From Rhizomys pruinosus (taxonomy: Eukaryota > Chordata > Mammalia > Rodentia > Spalacidae): a DNA stretch of 64,000 nt. The stretch is taken from the NCBI GenBank assembly GCA_009823505.1, contig VZQC01013712.1, positions 3,123,111 to 3,187,110 on the forward strand, written 5' to 3'. How positions within the stretch are numbered: position 1 is the first letter of the stretch; each line of letters begins with the position of its first letter. Both the position numbers and the translations under genes were made by a program. Below are positions 22,097 through 33,665 of this stretch, piece after piece. A model generated the notes under the pieces. That model saw only the letters and a program-made list of their open reading frames with translations, did no database searches and was not told where the DNA came from.

Positions 22097-23430
22097 TGAC
22101 CAACCAGTCCTCCATATTAACATTTGAGATTAGCAACAGAACCCAAAGAAACAAAGGGAAAAAAACATCATCAACAACAACAACAACAACAAAAAGTAAA
22201 AAGCAAATACACATGCCAAAGACACAAAGGAAAAACAACAATATGGGAAAAGCTCATGATAAATCATCACCAAACTCAACCAATTCTGTAGAAAATCCCA
22301 ACAATGAGATCTCCCTGGAAGGAATCCAAGAGACCAACCTTAGAAGAATATTTGTACATATATTCAAAGACTATAAAGAACAAATGAGAGAACTAAAGGG
22401 AGAGAACAAAAAACTCATGAAGGAACTAGAAGGAAAGAATGATAAACTCTGGAAAGAACTAAAAGGAGAGCTTGACAAACTCTGAAAAGAACTAGAGGAA
22501 GAGAAATACAAACTGAAAAGAACTAGAGGGATAGAATGAGAAACTCCAGAAGGAAGTGGAAATATTGAAAAGATCTCAGGCTGAAAGGAAAAAAGAAACT
22601 GACCAGTGAAGCAAGGAAATATAAGAAGAGAATGAAAACCTTCAAAGGGGAGTGGAAATACTGAAGAAATCACAGGAATAAATGAAAAAGGAAATTGAAC
22701 ATTCATCTAATCAGCAGGAAAGGATGGGAAAAGGCTCAGAAGCAGAATGGATGAAGCAGAGAAAAGAATATGAGACCTACAGGATAACACAGAGCAGATA
22801 TAAACCTCAAGTAAAGATTATGAAAAATTAAAAAAAAAAACCACAAGAGTGGAACAACCAGGAAATGTGGGACACTATGAAAAGACCAAACCTTCACATC
22901 ATGGGGAAAGAGGAAGAAGAAGAATACCAAGAGAACAGTATAGATCAGATCTTCAACAGAATAATAGAAGAAAATTTCCCCAAATTGGAAAAAGACAAAC
23001 CCATACAAATACAAGAAGCACATAGAACACCAAATAGACAAGAACAGAAAAGAAATTCCCCATGCATATCATAGTTAAAACACTTGATGCTCAAAACAAG
23101 GACAAAACACTGAAAGCCACAAGAGAAAAACAAGTTGCATATAAGGAGAAACCCATTAGAATCACAGCTGACTTCTCAGTGCAAACTATGAAGGCCAGAA
23201 GAACATGAACCTAAGTATTCCCAGTGCTAAATTACTTTAGATGCCAACCCAGATTACTATACCCAGCAAAAATGTCAATCAGTTGAAGGAGAAAGAAAAA
23301 TCTTTCATGACATAAACAAAATGAAAGAACACAGGTCAAAAAGACCAACACTTTGGAAAATACTTGAAGCAATTCAAAGAAGAAAGGAAAGGAGCCATTA
23401 TCCTTAAGCAACCCAAGAGAGAAATTGCCA
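22097..23430 (+). pseudogene. L1 ORF1 (RNA-binding coiled-coil protein), degraded
   Basis: ORF1p is the trimeric RNA-binding protein of L1 particles. An open frame from Met at 22097 runs 129 codons, with 'QIHMPKTQRKN' near residues 38-48, and then a Lys/Glu/Leu coiled coil made of 33-bp repeats (22378-22540). The frame is closed by TGA at about 22483 (TGG in the neighbouring unit) and shifted again by a 2-bp loss in the fourth unit. The C-terminal domain is readable to about 23430 ('PAKMSI', 'EGERK', 'HDINKMKE') with more breaks. Not translatable as a whole. Confidence 0.85.
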
Positions 23431-23479
23431 AAAGCATAACAGAGTAAATAAATGCCTAGACCAAGAATGCAAACAAAAA

Positions 23480-25486
23480 ATAATGTGAAAGGAAACAACA
23501 AACATCTTGCAATAATAACCTTAAATATTAATGGTCTAAAACTCCCCAATCAAAGGACATAGTTTGGGAGAATGGATTAGGAAACAGAATCCATCTATAT
23601 GGTGCCTATAAAAAAACCATCTCACCCTCAAGAACAGACACCACCTTAGAATGAAAGGATGGAAAGAAATATTCCAAGAAAATGGTATCAAAAAGCAAGC
23701 AGGAGTGGCTATTCTAATATCAGACAAAATAGACATTAGAGTAAAACTAATCAGAAAAGACAAAGAGGACCATTATATCCATTATATCCTTATATCCACA
23801 ATTAATCAGGAAGATTTTGCAATCTTAAATGTTTACGCACCAAACTCTAGTGCACCAAACTTTATAAACACAATCCTTCAGGACCTCAAGACTTAGATTA
23901 ATCACAGCATGCTAATATTGGGGGACTTCAATACCCCACTGAGCTACCTGGATAGGTTGACTGAACAGAAATAAACAGAGAAACATCAGAATTAAGCAAT
24001 ACAATACACCAAATGGTCCTCACAGATATCTACAGAATATTCCACCCAAACACAAGAGAATATACTTTCTACTCAGCGCCCCACAGAACATTCTCCAAAA
24101 TTGACCACATACTGGGACACAAAAGAAACCTCAACAAATACAAAATGATTGAAACTATTCCATGCATTCTATCAGACCACAGTGCAATAAATCTCAATAT
24201 TAACACCAGGGTAGTCCCTACTAACTATAAGAACACATGGAGACTGGACAACACAATCCTAAATAATAAGTGAGTCAGGGAAGAAATAAAGAATGAAATA
24301 AAAGCATTCCTGGAACTCAACAAAAATGACAATACAACACAACAAAACCAGTGGGATACATTAAAGTCAGTCTTAAGAGGGAAATTTATAGCCCTAAGTG
24401 CCCAGATTTAAAAAAAAATAGAAAGTGAACAAATAAGTGATCTAATATTGCAGCTAAAAACAATTGAGAGACAACAATAAATGAACCCTAAACCAAAAGT
24501 CAGGAAGAAATGACAAAAATCAGAGCAGAAATCAATGAAATAGAAACAAAGAAAACCATACCAAAAAAAGCTGGTTCTTTGCAAAGATAAACAAAATAGA
24601 CAGACCTCTAGGCCAGTTAACCAAAAGAAAGAAAGAGCAACTCCAAATGAATAGCATTTGTGAAGAAAGGGGAAACATCACAACAGATAAAGAAAAGATC
24701 CAGACAATCACAGGAGAATACTTCAAAAACCTATACTAAATTTGAAAACTTAAGAGAAATGGATGAATATCTGAAATCCTGGGATTTGCCAAAGCTTAGC
24801 CAAGAAGAGACTGAGAGATTAAACAGACCCATAATACTTGAGGAAATTGAAGATGTAATAAAAATCCTCCCAACAAAAAAAACGACAACAACAATGACAA
24901 CAAAAGCCTAGGTCCAGAAGGATTCACAGCAGAATTGTATAAGATATTTACAGAAGACCTACAGCCACTACTACTCAAATTATTCAAAAAGATAGGAATA
25001 GAAGAAAGTCCCCCAAATTCCTTCTATGAAGCCAACATCACTCTAATACCCAAACTAGGCAAAGATACAACCAAAAAGGAAAATAATAGACCCATTTCCT
25101 TAATGAAACTACATGCAAAAATTCTCAACAAAATACTTGCAAATCACATACACACATATTAAAAAGATCATCCATCATGACCAACCTAGAGTCATACCAG
25201 AGATGCAGGCTTGGTTCAACATACATAAATCGATAAACATCATAAAGCCCACAAATGGATGGAAACACAAAAAAATTGTTGCAGAAAAGGCCTTTGACAA
25301 AATTCAGCATGCCTTCATGTTTCAAGTCCTGGAGGGAATTCAACTAGAGGGAACATCCTTCAACACAATTAAAGCCATATACAAAAAACCCACAACCAGC
25401 ATTATCCTAAATGGGAAAACACTAGAAGCATCCCCCTTAAAGTCAGGAACCCAGAAAGGCTGCCCCCTATCCCCACTCCTTTTCTT
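23480..25486 (+). pseudogene. L1 ORF2 endonuclease and part of reverse transcriptase, degraded and cut
   Basis: ORF2p nicks DNA with an apurinic-type endonuclease and reverse transcribes L1 RNA at the nick. Endonuclease blocks are readable: the start at about 23510, 'NVYAPNSSAPNF' at about 23830-23860, 'FHPNTREYTFYSAPHRTFSKIDHILGH' at 24040-24120 and 'SDHSAINLN' at about 24175. The linker and RT N-terminus follow (24660-25160), then RT to '[14 protein letters not shown]' at 25440-25486, where a minus-strand L1a 3' end cuts the frame before the FADD motif. Several stops and frameshifts lie upstream. Confidence 0.88.
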
Positions 25487-25919
25487 TTCTTTTTTTTTTT
25501 TTAAATTAGTTTTTATTGATGCTTTGTGCATTTCATACATTTTTTCCAATTCAGTTCAGGCTTATTTCCCTTTCCCTCCCCCCCACCCCCACCCCATCCC
25601 AGATCATGCATTCTGCCATAACTGTCCTGCATCTTTCTCTCAGTTTTTTTTTTCATTTTTAGCTATAAGTTATAATCCATGAGTACAAGCATCCTTCATG
25701 CAAAACCTATCTGCAGGCTGTTGTGCCCAAACACCTACAGCCCCACCATCCAGTGGGGGGTGACAGGTTGTTTGTTCAATCAAGTTGATCAAATGAGTGT
25801 CCAGACTACATCGCTGTAGTTTCACCATTCACCCCAATCGCAGCCTTTACATTCTACCACGCCCCCTCTTCCGCAGATTGTTCCCTAGGCTTAGAAAAGG
25901 GGCACAGGTGGATGAGAAG
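25487..25919 (-). mobile_element. L1a 3' end, right side cut at a single n
   Basis: T-rich tail at 25487-25505, then 'attgatgctttgtgcatttc' and the complement of the L1a 3' UTR (about 42700 back to 42290). It ends abruptly at the n at 25920, so no right target-site duplication can be seen. It resembles the insertion at 19657-21061 closely. Confidence 0.9.
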
Positions 25920-25920
25920 N
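25920..25920. other. single ambiguous base at a suspect join
   Basis: Marks the switch from clean L1a sequence to very noisy L1 ORF1/ORF2 sequence that restarts upstream of where the host L1 was interrupted. The join is not collinear. Confidence 0.85.
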
Positions 25921-28271
25921 ACAACAACAACAACAAAAAGTAAAACGCAACTACACATTCCAAAGGCACAACGGAAAAAACAACAATATGGGAACACCGC
26001 TCATGATACATCCTCCCCCACCCCTCCACCACTTCTGTCGACGAGAAACTCCCAAACCCGCGCTCTCCCTGGACCGGACTCCAAGCCGCGCCCCCCCTTC
26101 GCCGACTCTTTGTCCATCTATTCCCAAGCCTCTCAGACCACCTGCGCGCCCCTCCGGGCGAGACCCCCCCCAACTCCTTCAGGCACTCGCAGGCCCCGCC
26201 TGTCCCCTCTGGCCCAGACCTACAGGCGGCCGCTGCCCCCCCTCTGCCCCGCACCCCCTCGCGGCGCGGGCTCTCACCAACTGAACCGCCTACGGCTAGA
26301 CTGAATGCGAACCTCCCGGCCGCCGTGGCCTATTGCCCGCTTCCGGCTGACCGGGCACACCGCCCTGGACCAGTTGCCGCACGGACCTATCCGACGAGCA
26401 TGCCCCCCTCCCCGGGGCGTGGACCATCCTGCGACTCCCGGATCAAAATGAAAAAGGAAATTGAACATTCCTCCACTCCGCAGGAAAGTAATGGAAATAG
26501 GCTCAGAAGCAGAATGGATGACACAGAAAAAAGAATATCACACCTACCGGATAACACAGATGCCGATATAAACTTCAAGTAAAAGATTATGAAAAATTAC
26601 AAAAAAAAAAAAACCACAAGAGTGGAACAAACCAGGAAATGTGGGACAATATGAAAAGACCAACCCTTCACATCATAGGGGAAAGAGGAAGAGCGAATAC
26701 CAGACGACAACAGTAAGATCAGATCTTCAACAGAATAACAGAAGGAAAATTCCCCAAATTGGAAAAAAGTAGACAAACCCATTCCAATACAAGAAGGCAC
26801 ATAGAACACCTAATAGACAAGACATGAAAAGAAATTCCCCATGGCATCATAGTTAAAACACTGATGCTCAAAACACGGACAAACACTGAAAAGCCACAAG
26901 AGAAAAAACAAGTTGCATATTAAGAGAGAAACCCCTTAGCCATCACAGCTGACTTCTCCGGCAAACTATGAAGGCCAGGAAGTCGAAGGAACATTGAAAC
27001 CCTAAGTATTCCCAGTGCTAAATTACTTTAAGATGGCCCCCAACCCAGATTACTAATACCCCAGCAACAATGTCAATTCGTTGACAGGGAAAGAAGAACA
27101 CTCTTTATGACATAAACAAAATGAAAGAAACACAGGTCAAAAAGACCAACACTTTGGAAAATACTTGAAGCAATCAAAGAAGAAAGGAAAGGAAGCCCTT
27201 ATCCTTAAGAAACCCAAGAGAGAAATTACCAAAAGCCTAACAGAGTAAATAAAATGCCTAGACCAAGAATGCAAAACAAAACCTAATGTGAAAGGAAACA
27301 CCAAAATTTAGCAATAATAACCTTATAAAATATTAATTGGTCTACTCAAAATCCCAATCACAAGGACATAGTTTGGGGAGAATGGATTAGGGAAACAGAA
27401 TCCATTCTATATGGTGCCTATAAAAAAACCATCACCCTCAAGAACAGACACCACCTTAGGATGAAAGGATGGAAAGAAATAGTCCAAGCAAATGGTAACA
27501 AAAAGGAAGCAGGAGCGTGGCTATTCTAATATCAGACAAAATAGACATTAGAGTAAAACTAATCAGAAAAGACAAAAGAGGAACCTCATTAGATCCAGCA
27601 TATCCTGATAGTGCCACAATTAATAGGAGATTTTGCAATCTTTAAAGTGTGACGCCACCAAACGCGAGTGCACCACACTTGATAAACACAAATCCGTCAG
27701 GCTCACGGACTCTAGATCAATCAACCGCAGCTAATATTCGGGGACTCAATTATTTCCCCCACTGAGCCTACATGGCTAGGTGATGCTGAACAAGGAAATG
27801 ATAAACAGAGAGACATCCGTACTGAATGACAGGATACAACATATGGCCCTCACAGATATCTACAGAATATTTCCACCCAAACACCAGAGGAATATACTCT
27901 CTACTCAGCGCCCCACAGACAACATTCTCCAAAATTGACCACATTACTGGGACACAAAAAGAATTACTCAACAAATTACAAACTGTTGAAACTATTTCAT
28001 GCATTCTATCAGGCCACAGTGCAATAAATCTCAATTATTAAACACCAGGGTAGTCCCTACTAACTATAAGACCACATGGAGACTGGACAACACAATCCTA
28101 AATAATTAATGTATCAAGGAAGAGATAAACAAGAATGCATAAAGCATTCCTGGAACCAACCAATAATGACCCCACTACAACCAACAAAACCTGTGGGATT
28201 ACATTAAAGTCAGTCTTAAGAGGGTACGAGGGAAATTTATAGCCCCTCAAGTGCCCAGATTAAAAAAAATA

Positions 28272-28365
<94 letters not shown>

Positions 28366-29990
28366 AAAAATAGAGCAGAAATCAATGAAATAGAAACAAA
28401 GAAAACCATCCCATAAAAAAGCTGGTTCTTTGCAAAGACAAACAAAATAGACAGGTCCTTAGGACAGTTAACCAAAAAGAAAGATAAGAAGCAAACTCCA
28501 AATGAATTAGATTTGTGAAGAAGAAGGGGAAACATCACTACAGATAACGAAAAGATCCAAACAATCACAGGAGAATACTTTTCAAAAACTATCCTAAATT
28601 TGAAAACTTAAGAGAAATGGATGAATATCTGAAATCCTGGATTGCCAAAGCTTAGCCAAGAAGAGACTGAGAGATTAAACAGACCCATAATTTACTCGAG
28701 GAAATTGAAGATGTAAAAAAAATTCCTCCCCAACAAAAAAAAAAAAATAACCCGCGGGCCAAGATGGTTTCACAGCAAGATTTATATAAAAATTATTACA
28801 AGGTCTTACAACCTTTACTACTCAAATTTTCAGAATGATACCGAAAGGGGAACCAATTCCCCAACATTCCTTCTATCGGAAAGCCCAGATCCTCTTCATA
28901 CCAAAACCAGGGACAAAGACATAAACACAAGAAAGAAACTTATAGACTCATATAATTACTTAACACAAGTGCAAAAAAATCTCAACAAAAAGATCATCAA
29001 TCATGGCCAAGTTGGATTCATACCCGAGACGCAGGGTTTGTCAATACATAAAAGGATAAATATCCTAAACACATAAATGACCTGAAAGACAAAAAACACT
29101 ACGATCATCTCAATTGATGCAAGAAAAAGCTGTCAACAAAATCCAACAACCCTTCCTCGCTTAAAGTCCCAGAGGGAATGGATGGAGGGATCATTCCTCA
29201 ACTGTAATCAAGGCCATATACACGAAACCCAACATTACAACATCATCCTAATGGAAAAAAAAAATTGAAGCATTCCCCTTAAAGTGCAGGAGGGAACACG
29301 GCAAGAATGTCCACTATCGCTCTCTCTTCAAAATAGGATTGAAATGCTTGCTAGGCAATAAGGCACGAAAGCAAAATTAAAAGAATTTACTCATTTGGAA
29401 AAGGGAAGAAGGGAAGTAAAACTATCCTTTTGCAGATGATATGATAGTTAACCTAAGGGATGCTAAAAACTCCACCTTTCTAAGAGACCTCCAAACTTTC
29501 TAAGAGAAAATTCTTAGAAATTATTAAAAGTTTCAGTTAAAGTTGGCAGGATACAAAATAAAACCTAGAAAAAAATGCAGCCTTTCTTTACACCACCAAT
29601 AAGCAACTGGAGAAGGAATAATATAAGGAGATTTTCCCACTCACGATAGCCTCAAAAAAACAAATATTAGGAATAAACCAACCAAAGACACCAAGAATCT
29701 CTACAACAAAAAATTTTAAAAACCCTGAAGGAGAATGAACATGATATCAAAAGATGGAAAAAAAAAAAAAAAAAAAAAATTGGAAAAAATTAATATATAG
29801 TAAAAAAATATCCATTCTAACCAAACTACTATACAGATCAATGCAATCCCAATCAAACCCCCAAGAGTTTCTTTGGACAGACTTGAAAAATATCTTAAAT
29901 TCATATGGAATTACAAAAAAAAATCTTGGATAGTGAAAGAAATCTTGAGCAATATCCTTAAATTTATATGGAAAAACCAAAGACCATGAA
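25921..29990 (+). mobile_element. noisy second reading of L1 ORF1-ORF2 (probable false duplication)
   Basis: From the (AAC)n start the order follows 22180 onward: ORF1 (to about 27240), endonuclease (27300-28250), linker, then reverse transcriptase (28760-29600). The first 2.8 kb matches the 22180-24900 copy base for base apart from dense small insertions, deletions and substitutions. It includes an A-to-C tract (25945-26580) and a 91-bp poly(A) (28274-28364). Frames are broken everywhere. The error type looks technical, so GC-rich 'ORFs' of 98-135 codons here are not genes. Clean sequence returns at about 29990-30000. Confidence 0.8.
28274..28364 (+). repeat. 91-bp pure poly(A) inside L1 ORF2
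   Basis: Replaces about 93 bp of ordinary ORF2 sequence found at 24421-24513 in the cleaner copy; both flanks remain aligned. It is not a 3' tail. Confidence 0.95.
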
Positions 29991-31340
29991 TAGCTAAAGC
30001 AACCCTGAGTGAAAAGTGCAATACTGGGGGGATTACATTACCAGACTTCAAGCTATATTACAGGGCTATAGTCATAAAGACAGCCTGGTACTGGCAAAAA
30101 AAGCAGAACCATTGACCAATGGAACAAAATTGAAGATCCAAACTTGAGCTCATATAACTTCAGCCACCTCATATTTGACAAAGGGGCCAAAAAAGCTCAA
30201 TGGAGGAAAGATAGCATCTTCAGCAAATGGTGTTGGCAAAACTGTTTCACCATTTGTAGAAGAACAAAATTAAACCCCTACCATTCACCCTGTACGAAAT
30301 AAATTCCAAGTGGATCAAAGATCTCAACCTGAAACCTGAAACCCTGAAGGTCATAGAAGAAAAAGTCAGCAGCAACCTACAAGATATAGACGTAGGAAAA
30401 GACTTTCTAAATCAAACATATTTCCAGCTGCACAGGAAATATGGACAACAGGTAACAAGTAAGACCTCATCAAACTCAAAAGCTTTTGGATAGCTAAAGA
30501 AAAAATCAAGGGAGTGAAGAGAAAACTCACAGAGTGGGAGGAAACCTTCACCACTGATATATCTGACAGAGCATTAATATCCAGAATATATAAACTACTC
30601 AGAAAAACAAAGAAGAAAACAAATGACCTACTCAAAAGATAGAGTAAATAGATGAACAGAGACTTCACCAGTAAGGAAGTAAAGATGGCTGAGAAACATC
30701 TTAAAAAGTGTTCATCATTAATAATTAAGGAAATGCAAATTAAAGCCACACTAAGGTATCATCTCACTCCAATAAGACTAGCCAAGATCAAGAAAACAAA
30801 AGGCACCAGTTACTGGAGAGGTTGTGAGGAAAAGAGAACACTCATCTACTGCTGGTGGGAATGTAAACTCATACCACCACTGTGGAAAGAAGTGTGGAGA
30901 ACCCTTAAAATACTGAAAATGAGCCAGGTGTGGTGGTTCACGCCTTTAATCCTAGCACTCAGGAGGCAGAGGCAGGCAGATCATCAAGGCCAGCATGGTC
31001 TAGAGACTCAAAATGAGCCTACCACCTGACCCAGCCATACTACTCCTGGGTATATACCACAAGATGCATCCTGCCCCAAAGATACATGCAAAGCTAAGTT
31101 TATCGCAGCTCTCTACACAATAGCAAAGAGCTGGAACCAACCCACATGCCCCTCAACTGATGACTGGATAACAAAAGTGTGGTACATCTACACATCAAGT
31201 TCTATGCAGTGGGAAAGAAAGATGACATCATGAACTTTGCTGGTAAATGGATGGAACTCGAAGCCATTATGCTAAGTGAAGTAACACAGTCCCAGGAAGA
31301 AAAAAAAAGGCAAATGGTTTCCCTCATTTGTGGATGTTAA
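29991..31340 (+). pseudogene. L1b ORF2 C-terminal part, degraded
   Basis: Clean sequence again, collinear with 51760-53017 of the full-length L1b. '[27 protein letters not shown]' (about 30020-30095) and '[15 protein letters not shown]' (about 30160-30205) are readable, as is the C-terminal 'LIYCWWECKL' zinc-knuckle-like block (30840-30875). Frame breaks occur (for example near 30100 and 30420) and a short B1 is inserted at 30923-31005. The terminal 'LICGC' stop is at 31338-31340. Confidence 0.85.
30923..31005 (+). mobile_element. short B1 SINE inside L1 ORF2
   Basis: 'gccaggtgtggtggttcacg' to 'ggccagcatggtctagag' is a 3'-truncated B1. Near-identical 'actgaaaatga' (30912-30922) and 'actcaaaatga' (31006-31016) flank it, one base apart. 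Confidence 0.9.
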
Positions 31341-31791
31341 CACCAAATCCCCATTTGGCAAACAAACTGAGCAACTTTATTATTATATTTCATTGTATCT
31401 GAAAGCAACTGTGCTATTATAATATGAATCTCCTAATGGGCTCTAGAGTTGTCCTACCACTTGTATTCACACATTGTAATTACCATATATGAATGGAAGA
31501 TATATATTCATATTCTAAAAAAAAGAATGTAAAGTTATACTTCTTTTTACCTGCATGCAACTTTACTGTTAAAATGTGAATCTCTAATGTGTTTTGGAAT
31601 TAACCTATAGTTTCTTTTCAGAATTTGTAATTTTGATTTATGTGTGGAGTGCACATATGCATATTTTGGAATAATATAAAATGAAAGGGAACAAAAAAAG
31701 AGAAAGTCCTATTCAAAGAACTGACCAACACAGTAAACTTGTGCATCGAAAAGGTAATAAAAGACTGAGAAAAAGATACAGGACAGGAATT
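31341..31791 (+). mobile_element. L1b 3' UTR (first part)
   Basis: Matches 53018-53430 and the insertion at 34685-35250 in order ('caccaaatcccca', 'aatgggctctagag', 'aaagaactgacc'). It is interrupted at 31792 by an LTR-like element and continues at 32265-32405. Confidence 0.85.
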
Positions 31792-32264
31792 TTATTAGTC
31801 ACGTTTCTCTAAAGAAACAGAATCAATAGAATGAATATATAGCTATATACGGATTTATTGATTTGCTCATGTGACAGAGTTCAAGGAGTCCAACAATAGC
31901 TGCTCTGCACTGGAGAGGCTAAGAATCCAGGGAACTGCTCAGTCCACAAGGCTAGATGTTTTAGTAGTCCCAATCTGGTGCTAAAGGCTCGATGGATTCC
32001 AGGAGATCTGCTGGTCTCAGTACATGCTGGGATCCAAAGGGTTGATCACAGCAGCAAGACAAACTCACCAGTGAGAGAGAGGCAAACTGCAGGAAAAAAG
32101 GGACCAGCTCCCTCTGCCATGGCCTTTTATACTGCCTGCCAGCAGAAGGTAATGTCTACATTTAGGGTGGGCCATCCGGTTTGAGGTAGTCCAATCTGAA
32201 GATCTTTTTCTCTTATTTGCTCATCCCTAGTCCAGTCAAGTTGACACCCAGGATTAACCATCAC
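31792..32264 (-). mobile_element. LTR-like element inserted in the L1b 3' UTR
   Basis: On the minus strand it starts 'tgtgatggttaatcc', has a TATA-like 'tataaaagg' (about 32124-32132) and an AATAAA (about 31850), and is about 470 bp long, all in keeping with a solo LTR of a rodent endogenous retrovirus-like family. 'acaggac' occurs at both ends (about 31785-31791 and 32263-32270). The family is not named with certainty, and a non-autonomous DNA element is an alternative. No internal viral genes are present. Confidence 0.65.
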
Positions 32265-32405
32265 AGGACTTAACGTGTATGACAGAATCCATGAGCTCTG
32301 GCGGAGTGGCAGGGGGATGTAAGGGGTGGGTATGGATGGGGGAATGAGTCTAAATTTGATTAAGAAATGTATGAAATGCACTCAATAAAAATTAACTTAA
32401 AAATA
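32265..32405 (+). mobile_element. L1b 3' UTR (end) with A-rich tail
   Basis: 'gtatgacagaatccatgagc', a G-rich polypurine stretch (32300-32342) and 'ctcaataaaaattaac' complete the 3' end begun at 31341-31791. Confidence 0.85.
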
Positions 32406-32807
32406 AATAAAAGTGCATTAACAAACAGTAAAAAAAAATAAGCATATGGTACACAGCTAAGTATGGGGGCCCCAAAATACAGCAGTTGCTCTCTAAGGCG
32501 TTAAAACTTGGTAAAAAATTAGGTATATATGTAAATAGATAAATACAATAGAAGTTACAGGTGAAAATCCACACAAGTACAGAAGATATTGATGAAAGGA
32601 GCTGATAGTTAATGAATAGACATTAACCAACTAGGTGGTGAGGATGAGAAGATGTAGGGTTTAAGGGTATTTTTATTAAATTTCTTGTTGAATAAATTCA
32701 TATGTGTGTATAATGCATTCTGATTACTTAAGTCCCCACTCTTATCTCCCAGCAGCTCCTACTAACCTACTTCTACTCCCTAAAACCCCTTTCCCACATC
32801 CATCCAT

Positions 32808-32810
<3 letters not shown>
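32406..32810. other. no recognised feature
   Basis: AT-rich; nothing recognised. Confidence 0.4.
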
Positions 32811-32854
<44 letters not shown>

Positions 32855-32960
32855 TAGATATAGATATATTATACATATATGTGTTTGTGTGTGTATATAT
32901 ACACAAATTACATATATATGTATATATATATACATAAATATATATATATATATATAATTT
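32811..32960. repeat. (GATA)n / (TATG)n / (TA)n microsatellite cluster
   Basis: GATA units at 32811-32852, then GATATA units, TGTG and TA-rich units up to about 32957. Confidence 0.95.
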
Positions 32961-33099
32961 TTTGCTTTGTGATATACTGAGTTTAATTAGGACCATCTGT
33001 GTAACCATAAGTTGGGAATTATACATTGAAGCCTGGTGGGCTCACTAATGGTAACCCAACTGAAGAAAATGACTACCCTTTTCACAGAATCCATCAACC

Positions 33100-33665
33100 A
33101 CCAATAGTCTCTATATAGAAGAATAAAACTAGATCCTTTTGCTTTCAGTATTCACAAAATATCAACTCCAAATTGATTGTAAACCACAATGTAAATCTCC
33201 AGAACTGCTAGAAGAAAAGATATGGAGTATACTACAAGATAAAGGCATATGTAAGTACTTTATTTTATTTTTTTATTAATTTTATCTATTTCTGTATGTG
33301 TATGAATGTACTGTCTGCATGCAAGTCTGTGCACCCATGTCGCACAATGCCGCGGAGGTCAGAATCCCGTGTTGGATTCCCCTGGAACTGGAGTTCTCCT
33401 GGAATTGGAGTCTCAGACGGTTCTCGGGCCGCCATGTGGGTGCTGGGGATCGAACCCGGGTCCTCTGCAAGAGCAGTCGGCGCCCTTAACCGCTAGGCCA
33501 TCTCTCCAGCCCCGTAAGTACTTTCTAAACAGGACTCTGTTATTCAGGAAATAACACCTAAAACTAACAAACAGGATTTCCAAAGGACATAGTCAACTAG
33601 TGCAGAGGTAGCATACAGAATGGCAGAAAATCTTTGTTAGCTACACAACTGACAAAGGTATATCT
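33100..33665 (+). mobile_element. old L1 ORF2 fragment with a SINE insertion
   Basis: 'aataaaactagatccttttg' to 'aagaaaagatatggagtata' and, after the SINE, 'gataaaggcatatgtaagta...aggacatagtcaactagtg' are diverged L1 ORF2 C-terminal blocks. Split by the SINE at 33262-33513. Confidence 0.65.
33262..33513 (-). mobile_element. B2/B3-type SINE with 11-bp target-site duplication
   Basis: Complete minus-strand copy with the complement of a perfect B box (33448-33460) and the internal 17-bp duplication. Flanked by 'gtaagtacttt' at 33251-33261 and 33514-33524. Young. Confidence 0.96.

Noticed and set aside
25945..26580. Diversity-generating retroelement or RNA-editing origin for the A-to-C tract
   Set aside because: Diversity-generating retroelements are not known in mammals and no template/variable repeat pair with matching cis elements is visible. 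ADAR and APOBEC give transitions. Co-occurrence with indel noise and a poly(A) block favours a technical cause.
25847..26582. GC-rich frames of 85-135 codons and an apparent CpG island
   Set aside because: They arise from the A-to-C tract laid over L1 ORF1 and from the adjoining L1a 3' end; alignment to 22205-22800 removes any case for a host gene or promoter.
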